From Actinomycetota bacterium (GTDB taxonomy: Bacteria > Actinomycetota > Acidimicrobiia > Actinomarinales > Actinomarinaceae), in the NCBI GenBank assembly GCA_014384285.1, contig JACNGE010000017.1, forward strand, positions 1 through 53,503: 53,503 nucleotides of DNA. The letters are read 5' to 3'. Positions 35,043 through 42,388 of this stretch are shown here, piece by piece. The translations under genes and the position numbers were made by a program. Below the pieces are notes generated by a model. That model did not search any database. It saw only the letters and a list, made by a program, of their open reading frames with translations, and was not told the DNA's origin. Positions within the stretch are counted from its first letter, which is position 1. Each line of letters starts with the position of its first letter.

Positions 35043-36973
35043 CAGAAACTGAACTTAGGCTCTTTTGAAGACTCTTTTATTATAGAAATTAATGAGTCTA
35101 TATCATCATCGTTTATGTCGTCAGAATCTACTCTATTCAACGAGCCAGTATTATTAGCTAAGTCCTTTTCTCCGATGATTAATACTTGTGGAATTCTCAT
35201 CTTGTTAGCATCATGAATCTTTTCACCTAACCTTATATTTCTATCATCAATTTCAATACGTATATTTGTAAGTTTTGAAGCTATTTTTTGTACGTATTCA
35301 TCGACAGATCCTATTGTCAGTATCTTGAGCTGTATTGGTGCTAACCAATATGGAAAGTTTCCTTCATAGTGTTCAATCAAAATTCCTGTAAATCTTTCAA
35401 TAGAACCTAGTAGAGCTCTATGTATCATGACAGGTTTATCTTTAGTATTTTCGGTCGATACGTATTCTAGATCAAAATTAGTAGGCTGAGCAAAGTCAAT
35501 TTGTATTGTAGAAAGTTGCCATCTGCGACCAATAGCATCTTTAACATGTAGGTCTATTTTGGGACCGTAGAATGCTCCTTCACCCTCTGCAGTAATGAAA
35601 TCTATACCTTGTTCTTCTAAAGCATTCTCCAATGATGATGTTGCTATTTCCCAATCTTTACTTTCACCGATAGCCTTTGAAGGTTTTGTTGATAAATCTG
35701 CTTCAATTTGTGTAAATCCAAATGAATTTAACAAAGCAATTGAAAATCTTAATAAATTATTTACTTCCTTATTGATTTGATCGAACGTACAAAATATGTG
35801 TGCATCATCCTGTGTAAACCCTCTTGCTCGCAATAGTCCGTGTAATACACCTGACTTTTCAAATCTATAAACTGAGCCTAATTCAAAAAGTCTTAACGGT
35901 AATTCTCTGTATGACCTTAAGTCACTTTTGTAGATAAGTATATGGAATGGACAATTCATCGGTTTTAAGTAATATTTATCATCATTATCTTTGCTGTTGA
36001 GAGGTGGATACATTCCCTCTTCATAGTGTTCAAGGTGGCCAGAAGTTTCCCACAGTACTGATCTTCCTATGTGAGGAGTGTTAACAAATTTATATCCATT
36101 ATTAAGATGTGCAGACTTACTGTAGTTTTCTATAATATTTCGTAGTAACGCACCGTTTGGTTTCCATAAAAACTGACCTGGTCCTAACTCATCTGCTGTT
36201 GTAAAAAGTTCTAACTCTTTACCAAGTTTGCGATGATCTCTTTTTTCAGCTTCTATTCTTCGTTCTAGGTACTGTTGTAGATCTTTGTCGCTATACCAAC
36301 TCGTCCCATATATTCTTTGGAGTTGTGGGTTGCTCTCATCGCCCCTCCAGTAAGCACCACCTAATCTAGTTAATTTAAAATATTTAATAAAACCTGTATG
36401 AGGGACATGCGGACCTCTGCATAGATCTATAAATGAGTTATTTGAATAAACTGAAACATTCTCACCTTGAACCCCTTCATTAGAATCTGCAGCTTCAATA
36501 AGTTCTTTTTTGAATTTCTGATCTTGAAATAATTTCGATGCGTCTTTTTTACTCATATAAGACTTTACAAAGGGTTGATTTTCTTTTGATAATTTATGCA
36601 TTTCTTTTTCTATTTCTATGAGGTCGTCTTCACTAATTGTTTTTTCAAATAGGAAGTCATAATAAAAACCATCTTCTATATCGGGTCCCACTCCATACAT
36701 AGTTCCCGGATAAAGATTTAAAACAGCTTGTGCAAGTAAGTGAGCAGATGAATGTCTTAATATTTTTAGTGAACTTATATCTTTCTTTGTGAGTATTCTT
36801 ATATCAGAGCTTTGACTTATTAGGTACGAAGTATCAAATATTTCTTTATTAACTTCTACACATACAGCATCTCTAGCTAGGTTAGAACCAATATCAGAAG
36901 CTATTTCATATCCAGAAACTGGTTCAGTGTATTTTTTTACTGTGCCATCTGGTAACTTTATTTCAATACTCAT
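35042..36973 (-). CDS. thrS: Threonyl-tRNA synthetase
   Basis: The 643-residue enzyme charges tRNA-Thr and heads the long minus-strand run. Domains in order: TGS (1-62), editing N2 domain with HSSAHLLAQA (about 74-83) and a later His/Cys pair, class II core with MNCPFHILIYKSDLRSYREL (about 339-358; zinc-binding Cys), RARGFTQDDAHIFC, and HRALLGSIERF (motif 3), then the anticodon domain with APIQLKILTIG and IRLGEKI. It is full length. A -10 box just before the ATG suggests a leaderless start for the entire run. Confidence 0.97.
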   Translation of the reverse strand: MSIEIKLPDGTVKKYTEPVSGYEIASDIGSNLARDAVCVEVNKEIFDTSYLISQSSDIRILTKKDISSLKILRHSSAHLLAQAVLNLYPGTMYGVGPDIEDGFYYDFLFEKTISEDDLIEIEKEMHKLSKENQPFVKSYMSKKDASKLFQDQKFKKELIEAADSNEGVQGENVSVYSNNSFIDLCRGPHVPHTGFIKYFKLTRLGGAYWRGDESNPQLQRIYGTSWYSDKDLQQYLERRIEAEKRDHRKLGKELELFTTADELGPGQFLWKPNGALLRNIIENYSKSAHLNNGYKFVNTPHIGRSVLWETSGHLEHYEEGMYPPLNSKDNDDKYYLKPMNCPFHILIYKSDLRSYRELPLRLFELGSVYRFEKSGVLHGLLRARGFTQDDAHIFCTFDQINKEVNNLLRFSIALLNSFGFTQIEADLSTKPSKAIGESKDWEIATSSLENALEEQGIDFITAEGEGAFYGPKIDLHVKDAIGRRWQLSTIQIDFAQPTNFDLEYVSTENTKDKPVMIHRALLGSIERFTGILIEHYEGNFPYWLAPIQLKILTIGSVDEYVQKIASKLTNIRIEIDDRNIRLGEKIHDANKMRIPQVLIIGEKDLANNTGSLNRVDSDDINDDDIDSLISIIKESSKEPKFSF

Positions 36974-36978
36974 TGGTT

Positions 36979-36984
36979 ATAATA
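36979..36984 (-). promoter_or_regulatory. -10 box (TATTAT) before thrS
   Basis: On the minus strand TATTAT is followed by five bases (AACCA) and the thrS ATG. It would start a leaderless mRNA at or beside the first codon, and is the only obvious promoter for the first part of the 35-gene run. No T-box or other leader can fit, so the common tRNA-dependent leader control of thrS in Firmicutes is absent here. Confidence 0.5.
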
Positions 36985-37051
36985 TTAGTGATACTTACAA
37001 ACTATTATTTTCAAGTAAAAAAAACATCGATTTTTTATGTTTTAATAGATA

Positions 37052-37636
37052 GTGAGTAAAAAAGTAAATATTTCTTTAAATAATAAAAGTATAGAAATAT
37101 CTTTCATCGACGTTCTAAAAAATCACACAGTAATTTGTGAATATGTAGGTCTAAACATCTACCAACTGAGTATGAGCAAATTTTCTGTGCAAAATACAAA
37201 AAATAAGCCGGTCTCCCTTACTTCTACAGAACTTCGTAATATAAACATGCACTCATTAAATAAACGATCGATAAGACTCATTAATTCTTTTATTAATCTC
37301 GATAAGTCAAATGCCTACGAGAAATTAGAATTTATATACATAGCTGACCATGACCTTAAAAATGTGTTGAGACTGATCCATAAAACAAACAAAGAACTGA
37401 CTAAAAAAAACTTTCTTGCACAATTTTCTCTTTATTATGTCAACACATGTCTCTCGTATGATAAAAATATTACAAAGATATTAGAACAGAAAACTGGTTA
37501 CAAGCAGACATATATTAAAAACTTAGTAAAAGAGTGTTTTCAAAATGGTTACCTTAAGAATTCCTCAAAGGGTCTACCTGGAGGCATACTCACTACAAAA
37601 ACTATTAATTACTTGAAACAGTCACACTTAATATAG
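37052..37636 (+). CDS. Predicted helix-turn-helix protein
   Basis: The 194-residue protein starts with GTG. Its N-terminal 110 residues are strand-rich and unrecognised. The C-terminal part (about 116-190) reads like the helix-turn-helix of small actinobacterial proteins: FLAQFSLYYVNTCLSY, then ILEQKTGYKQTYIKNLVKEC, then QNGYLKNSSKGLPGGILTTK. The pattern A-E-x-T-G-x-x-x-x-x-I-x-x-x-V-x-x-x-x-x-x-G-x-L is where other members have VAEHFGVSxSTAxRWVxxARExGLL, from memory. It is transcribed away from thrS, with 78 bases between the two starts, so it could regulate that promoter. Its end overlaps the convergent cyclophilin gene by 32 bases. Confidence 0.7.
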   Translation: MSKKVNISLNNKSIEISFIDVLKNHTVICEYVGLNIYQLSMSKFSVQNTKNKPVSLTSTELRNINMHSLNKRSIRLINSFINLDKSNAYEKLEFIYIADHDLKNVLRLIHKTNKELTKKNFLAQFSLYYVNTCLSYDKNITKILEQKTGYKQTYIKNLVKECFQNGYLKNSSKGLPGGILTTKTINYLKQSHLI

Positions 37637-38261
37637 TTACATCCTCTACCGGTTTATCACCTTCGGCTGTTTGCACAGAAGCTATAGAATCTATTACTTC
37701 AAGACCATCAGTCACTTTACCAAAAATTGTATATTGATACGGGAGCGGATAATCAACGTGCATAATAAAAAATTGACTACCATTTGTGTTTGGTCCAGCA
37801 TTAGCCATCGCTAATATCCCTTTTTCGTAGGGTTGTTGATTATTTAATTCATCTTCAAACGTGTATCCTGGGTATTTTCCATAATCACCATGCCCTGTTC
37901 CGCTGGGATCTCCACCCTGAATCATGAAACCAGATATTACCCTGTGAAAAATAATATTGTCATAATAACCATCATTCGAGAGTGATATAAAGTTATTTAC
38001 AGTCATTGGTGCTGTATCAGTAAAAAATTCGACAGTCATGGCCCCTTTTGTTGTTGAAATAACAGCCGTATGCTTTTTACTTGTGTCTATTGTCATCTCT
38101 GGCATAGAGGAATAAACTTTTTCGTTACCCATTGTTTCTTCTCCTTCATTTTTATCTTCCACTATCTCATTTAATTCAACTTTTTCAGTTTCTCCAGTTT
38201 CTGTACAAGATCCAAATACAAGGGACAAAGCAATTATTAAGAACAATTTCTTTTTATACAT
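37605..38261 (-). CDS. Cyclophilin-type peptidyl-prolyl isomerase, lipoprotein
   Basis: The 218-residue protein has a lipoprotein signal, MYKKKLFLIIALSLVFGSC, with the lipobox LVFGSC putting the lipidated Cys at residue 19. An acidic linker (20-60) follows. The cyclophilin domain (about 65-218) has FHRVISGFMIQGGDPSGTG (about 106-124), with the Arg, Phe and Gln of the active site, and NGSQFFIMH (about 160-168). It is tethered on the outside of the membrane and helps fold exported proteins. It is coupled to the hotdog thioesterase gene by an 8-base overlap. Confidence 0.92.
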   Translation of the reverse strand: MYKKKLFLIIALSLVFGSCTETGETEKVELNEIVEDKNEGEETMGNEKVYSSMPEMTIDTSKKHTAVISTTKGAMTVEFFTDTAPMTVNNFISLSNDGYYDNIIFHRVISGFMIQGGDPSGTGHGDYGKYPGYTFEDELNNQQPYEKGILAMANAGPNTNGSQFFIMHVDYPLPYQYTIFGKVTDGLEVIDSIASVQTAEGDKPVEDVTILSVTVSSN

Positions 38262-38643
38262 TTAAATTACTCAACCTTACCTTGGATATTGCACATAAGT
38301 TACTGTCATTGTATATCTTGGCTTCCCATAGTTGTGAACGCTTTCCTATTTTTATTGGACTTGCTTCACAAATAAGTTGACCTTCCTTGGCGGATTTCAA
38401 AAAATCTGTATTATTATTGACTCCAACCCAAACACCTTCTTGTGTAAAATATGCAGCGTATGAAATAGCAGCTTCAGCCATAGATGCATACACGCCACCA
38501 TGGACAAGTCCCATTGGTTGATGATGATCTGATGTAATTAATAGTTCTGTTTTAATGCTATCTCTTTCGATTTTTATAATCTTATGTCCATAAAGTGCGT
38601 CAAAAGTACCTTCGGTAAATTGCATCTCATTCATATTGTCCAT
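38254..38643 (-). CDS. Hotdog-fold thioesterase (PaaI-like)
   Basis: The 129-residue protein has the PaaI/YbdB-type motif LVHGGVYASMAEAAIS (about 46-61), with the Asp/Glu acid in the long helix and a HGG turn, and the later NTDFLKSAKEGQLICEA strand. Members hydrolyse acyl-CoA thioesters such as aryl- or fatty acyl-CoA; the acyl group here is unknown. It overlaps the membrane-protein gene by 17 bases and the cyclophilin gene by 8, so the three are co-transcribed. The start could be either of two ATGs (38643 or 38634). Confidence 0.88.
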   Translation of the reverse strand: MDNMNEMQFTEGTFDALYGHKIIKIERDSIKTELLITSDHHQPMGLVHGGVYASMAEAAISYAAYFTQEGVWVGVNNNTDFLKSAKEGQLICEASPIKIGKRSQLWEAKIYNDSNLCAISKVRLSNLNV

Positions 38644-39193
38644 AGACGTCCTTTAATCGTTTCTCACCTTCACCTCTAATAAACCACCAAAAACCAATTG
38701 CGACAGTTAATAAAGTTGAGGAAGTTAATGTTATTGTATATATTATCGAGTCTAATAAATTAACATTTAAAATTCCATAAACAAACAAACCTATGCCATA
38801 AGAAGTAATGAAAAGGGTAACAAATCCAAACCAACTAAACGATTTACCGAACCCTGCGACTACAATTTTTCTATCCTGAATAGGAAAAAAATATCTATTT
38901 TCAAGTTGATGAGCTATCAATAACTCATCTCCCGTTTCGAGGTTAATTTTATTTTCAAGGTATTGACTAAAGTTTCTAGAAAATATTAAGTAATGTGCAT
39001 GAAATGAAAGTATTACTGCACCGAATAAGCTTACAAACGGAATGATATAGAAAACAATATTTTCTTGAATAACTATTAATAAGATCGAGGCCGCAAAAAG
39101 AAATCTGACATCTATAAGAAACTGTTGATGATAATAGCGATTCATTTGTCGCATTCTTTGCAATTGTTCTCTAATAACTGTTAATTTATCCAC
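38627..39193 (-). CDS. Four-helix membrane protein, unknown function
   Basis: The 188-residue protein starts at GTG. It has a basic, Gln/Arg-rich N-terminus (REQLQRMRQMNRYYHQQ, about 8-24) that could be cytoplasmic, then two helices (about 29-45 and 49-70), a soluble loop with the Asp/Glu-rich segment LENKINLETGDELLIAHQLE, and two more helices (about 122-141 and 147-170). No family is recognised. It is divergent from a two-helix membrane-protein gene 21 bases away. Confidence 0.75.
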   Translation of the reverse strand: MDKLTVIREQLQRMRQMNRYYHQQFLIDVRFLFAASILLIVIQENIVFYIIPFVSLFGAVILSFHAHYLIFSRNFSQYLENKINLETGDELLIAHQLENRYFFPIQDRKIVVAGFGKSFSWFGFVTLFITSYGIGLFVYGILNVNLLDSIIYTITLTSSTLLTVAIGFWWFIRGEGEKRLKDVYGQYE

Positions 39194-39214
39194 AGGTTAA
39201 AGTTTATATAAGAT

Positions 39215-39589
39215 ATGTTTAAATCAAAATACACATTATGGTTTATTACTTTTTTAATAGGTATAGCAATATACAATATATTTGCAATCGTTCAAATAGA
39301 GTTCAACACAGTATCTCTATATAGTTTTAAGAAATTTACTATTGAATGTGGAACTATCTATGACTTACTGACAAATAATGTAGATTTTTCACAAAATAAA
39401 AATTTAAGTATGAACAGATCTATTTGTGTGAACCAGGCAATGGTTACCCTTACAACCTCAATTCTTACTATTATTTTTCTAATGTTTATGTTTTATTATG
39501 CTTATAAGGCTTTCAAAAATAAAGACAATTTTGAAGACATGAGCTCACTTTTGACAATATTAAGACGAAGAAACAATAAATCTCTATAA
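39215..39589 (+). CDS. Two-helix membrane protein, unknown function
   Basis: The 124-residue protein has a helix at about 8-27 and another at about 77-98. Between them lies an extracytoplasmic loop with two cysteines (Cys45 and Cys71) that could pair. It ends in a basic tail (LRRRNNKSL). No family is recognised. TTTATA lies 6 bases before its ATG, so it may be leaderless. The promoter of the next gene overlaps its stop codon. Confidence 0.65.
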   Translation: MFKSKYTLWFITFLIGIAIYNIFAIVQIEFNTVSLYSFKKFTIECGTIYDLLTNNVDFSQNKNLSMNRSICVNQAMVTLTTSILTIIFLMFMFYYAYKAFKNKDNFEDMSSLLTILRRRNNKSL

Positions 39590-39590
39590 T
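39585..39590 (+). promoter_or_regulatory. -10 box (TATAAT) 6 bases before the LLM gene
   Basis: A consensus TATAAT, then CAAGTT, then the ATG at 39597. The box overlaps the last codons of the preceding gene. A TTGACA lies at 39551-39556, but its spacing (28 bases) is too long for a normal -35. A leaderless mRNA is inferred. Confidence 0.6.
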
Positions 39591-39596
39591 CAAGTT

Positions 39597-40538
39597 ATGC
39601 ATATAGGTGCTTTTATACCTCAGGGATGGAGAATGGACTTATCTGGAGTCCCTATTAACGAACAGTGGGAAACAATAATAAATTCCGCTAACAAGATTGA
39701 AGAATTAGGTTATCACTCATTGTGGGTATACGATCATTTTCATACTGTTCCATCTCCTACTCAAGACCCTACATATGAATGTTGGTCACTGATGGCAGCT
39801 TTGTCTCAAACAACTTCTAAAGTACGACTAGGTCAGATGTGTACGTGTAACTCATATAGAAATCCTGCCTATCTTACAAAAGTAGCATCTACTATCGATG
39901 TTATGTCCGGCGGACGTCTTGAGTATGCAATTGGTGCAGGTTGGTATGACCAGGAATACAAAGCATATGGATATGATTATCCATCAGCTGGTGTTAGGTT
40001 AAAAATGCTTGAAGAATCGTTAATTATTTATAAAAAAATGACTACAGAAGATGAAGCTTCATTCGAGGGCGAATATTATCAAATTAATAAAGCAATAAAT
40101 AAGCCAAAACCTATTCAAAAACCACACCCACCACTTTGGGTATGTGGTGGCGGCGAAAAAGTTACACTTAAACTCTTAGCTCGATATGGTGATTATGGAA
40201 ATTGGGATGTTGACGTAGAGGGGTTTATAAATAAATCAAACATACTTAGAGAACATTGTGAAAATGAAAATAGAGAGTTTTCTGATATTGGCAGGACCTT
40301 GCACACCAATGTTATTATTGGTGAAAATCAAGCTGATCTTGATAGTAAGATCGAAAAGATTTCAGAGTATACATCCATTCCAAAAGATATGTATTTAAGC
40401 AAGCCATTAGTTGGGGTCAAAAATAAAGTATTTGAAAAAATTGATGAGTTTGAATCACATGGTTGTAGTTATTTAATTGCCTATATAGCTGATATTGTCT
40501 GGGGAGATACGTTAGACATTCTTAAAGAAAAGCTCTAG
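39597..40538 (+). CDS. LLM-class (luciferase-like) flavin-dependent oxidoreductase, F420-type
   Basis: The 313-residue TIM-barrel protein has the LLM pattern: IEELGYHSLWVYDHFHTVPS (about 34-53), LAALSQTT-type segment MAALSQTTSKVRLGQMCTC, STIDVMSGGRLEYAIGAGWYDQEYKAYGYDYP (split at 102-117 and 118-133), and PPLWVCGGGEKVTLKL. GRLEYAIGAGW is the cofactor phosphate loop. Many actinobacterial members use F420 rather than FMN; this points to F420 but does not prove it. The substrate is unknown. It converges on the DUF3048 gene, separated by a structured 107-base gap. Confidence 0.88.
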   Translation: MHIGAFIPQGWRMDLSGVPINEQWETIINSANKIEELGYHSLWVYDHFHTVPSPTQDPTYECWSLMAALSQTTSKVRLGQMCTCNSYRNPAYLTKVASTIDVMSGGRLEYAIGAGWYDQEYKAYGYDYPSAGVRLKMLEESLIIYKKMTTEDEASFEGEYYQINKAINKPKPIQKPHPPLWVCGGGEKVTLKLLARYGDYGNWDVDVEGFINKSNILREHCENENREFSDIGRTLHTNVIIGENQADLDSKIEKISEYTSIPKDMYLSKPLVGVKNKVFEKIDEFESHGCSYLIAYIADIVWGDTLDILKEKL

Positions 40539-40645
40539 AAATACGGAAGCCCCCAATGAAGAGGGCTTCCCAACAGGGCTGCGTATCACACTTAATTGAA
40601 ACGCACTATCAGAATACCATGAGAAATGTTGAAAAGTAAAGTTAT
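40539..40645 (+). other. GC-rich structured intergenic element (two hairpins)
   Basis: Two inverted repeats are visible between convergent genes. Hairpin 1 is an 8-bp stem, GGAAGCCC (40545-40552) with GGGCTTCC (40563-40570), loop of 10. Hairpin 2 is TGCGT-A-TCA (40580-40588) with TGA-A-ACGCA (40597-40605), eight pairs with one A-A mismatch and an 8-base loop. The GC content of 40543-40585 is far above the surroundings. Neither strand has a proper T run after hairpin 1, though the minus strand continues GTATTTC. It may be a bidirectional terminator or RNA-stabilising end; a small RNA is possible. Confidence 0.55.
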
Positions 40646-42388
40646 TTAGCCAAAACTAGGATTTTTAGTGTTTGGAACTAAAGAAATCCAGACTTTTCCC
40701 TTAGGGACAAAAAGTTTAGTTCCATTTTGATCAACAATATGAAAAGGATCGAGATTTGATCCACGTTTCCAGAATGCGTCTAAGAGTTTTCCCTTGTGAA
40801 GGATGATTGCTCTACCTTCTCCTACTGTTTTTACTGATGGAAGTTGCAATGGATGTATATATGGTTCACATAAAAGAGCTATTACGGTTGTTGTTGAAAT
40901 CTGCCCCTGATTCCCATTTTTATCTACCCAGTTATGGATATTGTTTTTTGAAGTACCTTTGTAAGCGTCATAGTATGTTCTCACATAAGAGTTTCCGTTC
41001 CAGGTCCATGTCGTACTTGTCTGGGATGAAAACGTTAAGTTTAAATAAGAATTAGATGACCAGCTAGAGAGAGAGGGCTCCCCCCAAGGAAAAAGAGGTT
41101 GTGGTGTTGATGATTTAACATATCCCTTATCAACAGCTAATTTCTTTAGTTTTACAGTATCAGCATATAGATTATGCGGCGCTTTTCTATCTGAAATACG
41201 AAAGTATTCTGGTCTTCTGTCGCTAATGACGGGAACACCCATATCAATTATTTCTGGAATAAGACCTCCGGTCGCTCCACTTGCTACAAGAACTCCACCT
41301 AATGGTCTTAATACTGTAGGATCAGTAGGTCTCGCTGATCGAATAGGGCCGTTATAAGTTGTATCACTTTGGTAAAAGATATTAATGAATCTCGTCATGC
41401 CACCTTCAACCAACACTTCAACTACTGCATCTGCGTCTTGTGGACCTGATTGAGGTCTAGCTCTAACATTATTATCATTTTTTATTCCGATGACTATTGA
41501 ATTATTCGAACCGGCTGGCATGAGCAAGCCGTTTACAGGAGAATTTACTCCAGGGGTGTAGTTCTGAGTCTCCACGGGTCCAATAGATGAATATGTTTTT
41601 TCTTTGGTTAGTGACCATCTTGCCTGTAAGTAAGAATCGAGTTCATTTTGTGAATTAACTTGTGCAATGCTCCCAAATCGATATACGAAAACAGGGTAAA
41701 AACAAGGATCTGGGACCCATACATCGGAAATATTTACATATCCATCGATACAACTGAGACTAGGATTATAGTAGCGTAGGTCTAAAGCTGAATTAGCTAC
41801 TACTGGTGTTGATATTGTTGTTGTGGACTCATTAGATATAACAATAGTTTTAGTATCATCAGCAACATAAGAACTTTCACCTTTATTTAAAGCAGATAAT
41901 GTTTTTGGTCCAACAACACCGTCAGTACTTAAACCTGCTTTAGCTTGAAAAGTTTTCACTGCCCTTTTGGTTTCAGGTCCATTAATTCCATCAACTTTAC
42001 CTAAATAAATACCAAGGTTCTTAAGCAGTTTTTGTATTTGCTCTGTTTGCTCTGAGTACTGGTTAATAGTGCTAACAACTTTTGTAGAAGTACTTTTTTG
42101 TTTACTAACAAGTACTGATTTATCTAATAACTTTGTACATGTTTCAGGACCTAGTATTCCATCAGCTGTTGCATTGTTTAATAATTGAAATTCTTTTAAT
42201 GCATTTATAGAGATTGGTCCTATCTGGCCATCAATTTTCCCCTCATAATAGTTGTATGATTTTAAAACAATTTGGAGCATAAATTCATTTCTTACTGGAT
42301 GTTTGTCATATTCATCCACACAGGTATATTCAGCTGAAGAAAATGATGCGTTAAATATTAATAATGAAAGTATTAAAGAGGACAGCAA
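40646..42388 (-). CDS. Secreted DUF3048 protein with two peptidoglycan-binding domains
   Basis: The 580-residue protein begins with a signal peptide (about 1-19, cut near SSAEYTC). Two PG_binding_1 repeats follow: about 36-88 (YNYYEGKIDGQIGPISINAL, ADGILGPETCTKLL) and about 115-168 (LGIYLGKVDGINGPETKRAV, STDGVVGPKTLSAL). A linker rich in Ser/Thr leads to a Cys-containing insert (about 210-235), and then a DUF3048 domain (about 300-580) with NVRARPQSGPQDADAVVEVL, VEGGMTRFINIF, GPIRSARPTDPTVLRP and RKAPHNLY. DUF3048 has no firm function. The PG-binding repeats place this copy at the cell wall. It starts directly after the stop of its paralogue. Confidence 0.88.
   Translation of the reverse strand: MLSSLILSLLIFNASFSSAEYTCVDEYDKHPVRNEFMLQIVLKSYNYYEGKIDGQIGPISINALKEFQLLNNATADGILGPETCTKLLDKSVLVSKQKSTSTKVVSTINQYSEQTEQIQKLLKNLGIYLGKVDGINGPETKRAVKTFQAKAGLSTDGVVGPKTLSALNKGESSYVADDTKTIVISNESTTTISTPVVANSALDLRYYNPSLSCIDGYVNISDVWVPDPCFYPVFVYRFGSIAQVNSQNELDSYLQARWSLTKEKTYSSIGPVETQNYTPGVNSPVNGLLMPAGSNNSIVIGIKNDNNVRARPQSGPQDADAVVEVLVEGGMTRFINIFYQSDTTYNGPIRSARPTDPTVLRPLGGVLVASGATGGLIPEIIDMGVPVISDRRPEYFRISDRKAPHNLYADTVKLKKLAVDKGYVKSSTPQPLFPWGEPSLSSWSSNSYLNLTFSSQTSTTWTWNGNSYVRTYYDAYKGTSKNNIHNWVDKNGNQGQISTTTVIALLCEPYIHPLQLPSVKTVGEGRAIILHKGKLLDAFWKRGSNLDPFHIVDQNGTKLFVPKGKVWISLVPNTKNPSFG

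Noticed and set aside
36974-37051. T-box or leader peptide before thrS
   Set aside because: Only 78 bases separate the divergent starts, with no T-box core sequence; a -10 box lies directly at the ATG.
40545-40570. Hairpin 1 as a normal Rho-independent terminator
   Set aside because: No T run follows on the plus strand and only a broken one (GTATTTC) on the minus strand.
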